A stretch of DNA of 5,525 bases from Saprospiraceae bacterium (lineage in GTDB: Bacteria > Bacteroidota > Bacteroidia > Chitinophagales > Saprospiraceae): contig JALVCY010000058.1 of assembly GCA_027009605.1 (NCBI GenBank), positions 1 through 5,525 on the forward strand, read 5' to 3'. Of the stretch, positions 3,383 to 5,525 are shown piece by piece (position 1 is the first letter of the stretch; every line of letters begins with the position of its first letter). A program made the translations under genes and the position numbers. The notes under the pieces were generated by a model. It was not told the DNA's origin, did no database searches, and saw only the letters and a list, made by a program, of their open reading frames with translations.

Positions 3383-3570
3383 GCTCCGAAAAGACCACTC
3401 CGCCAAAAAGTAAAGCGATAAACAAAATTTTATTCTGTTTTCCGCATCCCGATAATTATCGGGACCCTTTAAAAAGGGAGATTTAGAGGGTTAACCATAA
3501 AGAAGCAAACAGAATAAAATTTTGTGGCCCCAAGAGCAAGCCCCTACACCTGAGTTTTAGGAGTGTACTC
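3383..3570. repeat. Structured repeat family, copy 2 (long hairpin)
   Basis: Arms 3422-3440 and 3507-3525 are exact 19-base complements. The interior differs from copy 1 and holds an 18-bp perfect palindrome (3447-3464, TCCCGATAATTATCGGGA) plus CCCTT/AAGGG (3465-3478). The left flank aligns with 1474-1518 with about six differences in 45 bases, and the right flank aligns with copy 1 through AAGAGCAA and beyond. Within the arms two base pairs have changed on both sides relative to copy 1 (G-C to A-T, and T-A to C-G). The TTGAAC module lies immediately to its left, in direct orientation, at 3291-3379. Confidence 0.8.
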
Positions 3571-3652
3571 AACCTTTGACAACAAATAGTTACAATTTGC
3601 AGGTGGATATCTAGGTGTGCTTTTGGATAATTGCTCCTTCTTGGGATTCTCT

Positions 3653-3740
3653 CCCCAAAATATTTAAAGGCCATAAAATCCCCTTTCTGCAAAGGGGATT
3701 TTTGGGGATTTTATGATAAAAGTCTTTAAATATTTTGGGG
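3653..3740. repeat. Foldback repeat between copy 2 and the GAPDH terminator
   Basis: Outer arms 3653-3670 and 3723-3740 are complementary at 17 of 18 positions (CCCCAAAATATTTAAAGG on the left). Inner arms 3672-3683 and 3704-3715 are exact (CATAAAATCCCC and its complement). An alternative tip CCCCTTT/AAAGGGG at 3680-3697 competes with the inner arm. No gene lies in it. It is similar in size and layout to the other foldbacks here but shares no clear sequence with them. Confidence 0.7.
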
Positions 3741-3818
3741 ACAGTATTGCAATATTGTATGGTTGGGACTACAGATGTAAATTGGAGTAAGAAAATCCCA
3801 TTCCCGGATTAGCATTCC

Positions 3819-3856
3819 AAAAAAAAAGCCCCAACCAATCCGGTCAGGGCTTTTTT
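3819..3856 (-). terminator. Intrinsic terminator of the GAPDH gene, bidirectional
   Basis: On the minus strand GCCCTGACC, loop GGATT and GGTTGGGGC form a nine-pair stem (3828-3850) followed by nine T residues (3819-3827). It lies 20 bp after the GAPDH stop codon. On the plus strand the same stem is followed by six T residues (3851-3856), so it could also stop rightward transcription coming out of the repeat region. Confidence 0.88.
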
Positions 3857-3876
3857 GACGTAAGTCTATCCATATC

Positions 3877-5355
3877 CTAAAATGGAACGTATCTCAAGAC
3901 CTTAGAAGCCATTTTGGCCAAGCGTATGACTTGGGAAGAATAACCATGCTCGTTGTCATACCATGAATAGATGGTGACCGATAAGCCATCTTTAGACACA
4001 ATGGTGGATGGTGCATCTATCGTGCAAGCAGTTGTGGAGCCAATCAAACTAGTAGATACAAATTCCGTGTCATCAGAGTACTGAATCTGATCCATCAAAG
4101 GCCCGGTTAAAGCTGCTTCTTTTAATGCCGCATTGACTTGCTCTACCGTTACTCTTTTCTTTAAGGTCAAATTCAAAATAGCAATGGAGCCGTCCGGCAC
4201 CGGTACACGCACCGCATTACCGGTCAATTTATCTTTAAGCTGTGGTAAAGCCTTTGCAACGGCTTTGGCCGCTCCGGTTGTGGTCAACACCATATTAATA
4301 GGTGCACCCCGTCCGCGCCGAGGCTTCTTATGGAAGTTATCCAAAAGATTTTGGTCATTTGTGTAGGCATGGATGGTCTCAATATGCCCTTTTTCCACTC
4401 CAAACACATTGTCTAACACCTGCAAAGGCGGAACAATGGCATTGGTGGTGCAAGAAGCTGCACTAAATATTTTGTCTTTTGCGATGTTCAAGGTATTTTG
4501 GTTGACACCATAAACGATATTGGGAATGTCCTTGGCGGGAGCCGTTAGCATGACTTGTGTAACTCCCGGTCTTAGATGCCCGGACAGCGCCTTTTTGTCT
4601 CTCCAGACCCCGGTATTATCAATAACCATCGCATTGTCAATGCCATATTTGGTGTAATCAATTTCGTCGGGTCCTTTGGCAAAAATAAACTTTACCCGGT
4701 TGCCATTAATGATGAGTTCGCTATTTTTTGCATCTACGATGACTACGCCGTGAAATTTTCCATGAATAGAATCATAACGTAACAAAGCCGCTCTCTTTTC
4801 AAGTTCTTCGGCTTTGGAAGCCATTTTGGGTCGGACAACAATAGCTCTTAATCTAAGTTGGCTGCCCCGACCTGTTTGATAGACAATACGTCTTGCGACC
4901 AAACGGCCAATACGTCCAAATCCATACAATACAATATCCTTAGGCTCTTTTTGCACTCCGTTAGAAGGAAGCTTGGATTCATCGAAATAGTCTTTGACAA
5001 ATTCATAGATATTCTCAAAATCGGTTTTAGCATCCAGCCATTTGACGGCCAATTTTCCGATATCTATTTTGGATGGCGGCACATGCTCTAACAGCAAAAG
5101 AGCCTGGGCAATAGATAGCGTCGTACTCATGGAGATGACTTCCGGGACATACTTTTTGGAGACTCGATGCATGCTGACCACTTCACTAGGACGTGTGTCA
5201 TAGATGGGGTGTCTGAAGAAAACAAGCTCAATCGAACGATTAAATCTCAATTCTCCAATGGCTTTTAGCAGTTCCAAAGCGGTTTTTTCCTGCTCCCGCC
5301 AGTTGGAAAGTGATACGTTCACTCGTTTTTTTTGAATGGTGTCTTTTTTTGACAT
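3877..5355 (-). CDS. Glyceraldehyde-3-phosphate dehydrogenase, long form with N-terminal extension
   Basis: This phosphorylating GAPDH oxidises glyceraldehyde 3-phosphate to 1,3-bisphosphoglycerate, or runs in reverse, in the cytosol. Numbering from the 5355 start (492 aa), the Rossmann motif GFGRIGR is at 145-151, RYDSIHG at 193-199, catalytic SCTTN at 301-305 (Cys302), catalytic His329 in HAYTN, phosphate-binding Arg383 in AVRVP, and WYDNEHGYS at 465-473. All catalytic residues are present. About 140 residues precede the Rossmann fold, absent from classical 330-residue GAPDH but known in a longer bacterial family of about 480 residues. At the end of strand two, where NAD-specific enzymes have Asp, it has Arg175 (AIVVRPK), which suggests NADP use or relaxed cofactor choice. 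The frame is open to an ATG at 5400 (507 aa). I prefer 5355 because of its A-rich leader and closer family length. It stands alone, with its own promoter and terminator. Confidence 0.92.
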   Translation of the reverse strand: MSKKDTIQKKRVNVSLSNWREQEKTALELLKAIGELRFNRSIELVFFRHPIYDTRPSEVVSMHRVSKKYVPEVISMSTTLSIAQALLLLEHVPPSKIDIGKLAVKWLDAKTDFENIYEFVKDYFDESKLPSNGVQKEPKDIVLYGFGRIGRLVARRIVYQTGRGSQLRLRAIVVRPKMASKAEELEKRAALLRYDSIHGKFHGVVIVDAKNSELIINGNRVKFIFAKGPDEIDYTKYGIDNAMVIDNTGVWRDKKALSGHLRPGVTQVMLTAPAKDIPNIVYGVNQNTLNIAKDKIFSAASCTTNAIVPPLQVLDNVFGVEKGHIETIHAYTNDQNLLDNFHKKPRRGRGAPINMVLTTTGAAKAVAKALPQLKDKLTGNAVRVPVPDGSIAILNLTLKKRVTVEQVNAALKEAALTGPLMDQIQYSDDTEFVSTSLIGSTTACTIDAPSTIVSKDGLSVTIYSWYDNEHGYSSQVIRLAKMASKVLRYVPF

Positions 5356-5431
5356 GGTTATTTTGTTTATAATTTGTTGATTATCAAGAGAATAGCCCAT
5401 GGCTAGTCAAGTGAGTCCGACTGTGTAACGA

Positions 5432-5469
5432 TTGCATGCAAAGTTACATGCAAAAAAATCAATTTGCAT
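5432..5469 (-). promoter_or_regulatory. GAPDH promoter with clustered ATGCAA/TTGCAT sites
   Basis: On the minus strand TAACTTTG (5439-5446) matches the Bacteroidota -7 consensus TAnnTTTG, about 85 bp upstream of the preferred start codon. A matching -33 TTG at the usual spacing is not clear. TTGCATGCAA at 5432-5441 is a perfect 10-bp palindrome overlapping the box. Further half-sites ATGCAA (5448-5453) and TTGCAT (5464-5469) lie upstream. The arrangement would suit an operator for a dimeric regulator, but no regulator is identified. Confidence 0.55.
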
Positions 5470-5525
5470 AAAAAATAGGGCATAATTTTTACGGTAGAAG
5501 CCTCCTGTTTGTTGAGCGGGGATGC

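Noticed and set aside
3483..3692. 69-residue minus-strand frame
   Set aside because: It spans the right side of repeat copy 2 and the left arm of the next foldback.
4133..5091. Frames inside the GAPDH gene (4133-4366, 4576-4782, 4848-5033, 4858-5091)
   Set aside because: They are shadows of the GAPDH coding sequence in other frames.
5413..5507. Possible 26-codon leader peptide on the minus strand, with an AGGAGG word upstream
   Set aside because: The AGGAGG lies too far from the ATG, Bacteroidota rarely use it, and the frame runs through the promoter box itself.

Overview
The window looks like Bacteroidota DNA. The evidence is a long-form glyceraldehyde-3-phosphate dehydrogenase (GAPDH) with an N-terminal extension of the kind known from that phylum, an upstream TAACTTTG box fitting the Bacteroidota -7 consensus TAnnTTTG, a start codon with an A-rich leader and no Shine-Dalgarno sequence, and an AT-leaning composition. 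No species can be named. Only one protein gene is convincing; everything else is tRNA genes or non-coding repeats.

Layout. (1) 1-207: non-coding. (2) 208-1322: thirteen tRNA genes or tRNA-like genes, all on the minus strand and mostly 2-15 bp apart. In transcription order they are His-GTG, Asp-GTC, Ile-TAT, Gly-TCC, Ile-GAT, Thr-TGT, Arg-TCG, Arg-TCT, Met-CAT, Phe-GAA, Val-AAC, Asn-GTT, Ala-TGC-like. (3) 1323-1737: a compound inverted-repeat element that separates the first thirteen from three more. (4) 1738-1973: Gln-TTG, Pro-TGG and Lys-TTT, also minus strand. (5) 1974-3876: 1.9 kb without a credible gene but full of foldback structures: a nested inverted repeat (2010-2106), scattered hairpins (2211-2698), a 95-bp CTTAGTG foldback (3023-3117), a tandem array of TTGAAC units with C-GAA-G mini-hairpins (3221-3352), a second diverged copy of the element at 1323-1737 (3291-3570), and another foldback (3653-3740). 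(6) 3819-5469: the GAPDH gene on the minus strand with its own promoter and terminator.

The sixteen tRNA units form a compact 'tRNA array' covering fourteen amino acids. Cys, Glu, Leu, Ser, Trp and Tyr are missing, so no long-variable-arm tRNA is present. Several members are odd: Val with A34, Ile with a genuine TAT anticodon and a shortened D arm, an initiator-like Met with extra bases, an Ala-like unit with an unpaired acceptor stem, and two Arg genes that share one base if the encoded CCA is counted. Arrays of this style are known from phages, plasmids and integrative elements, so a mobile origin is plausible, but no phage or conjugation gene is visible here.

The most interesting non-coding signal is the repeat family shared by 1474-1640 and 3383-3570. 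The two copies have diverged, yet the long hairpin arms stay paired through two compensatory base-pair changes, and the inner loop sequence differs completely. The adjacent TTGAAC array also keeps hairpins while changing stem sequence. Together these suggest that structure, perhaps in single-stranded DNA or RNA, is what is being maintained or generated.
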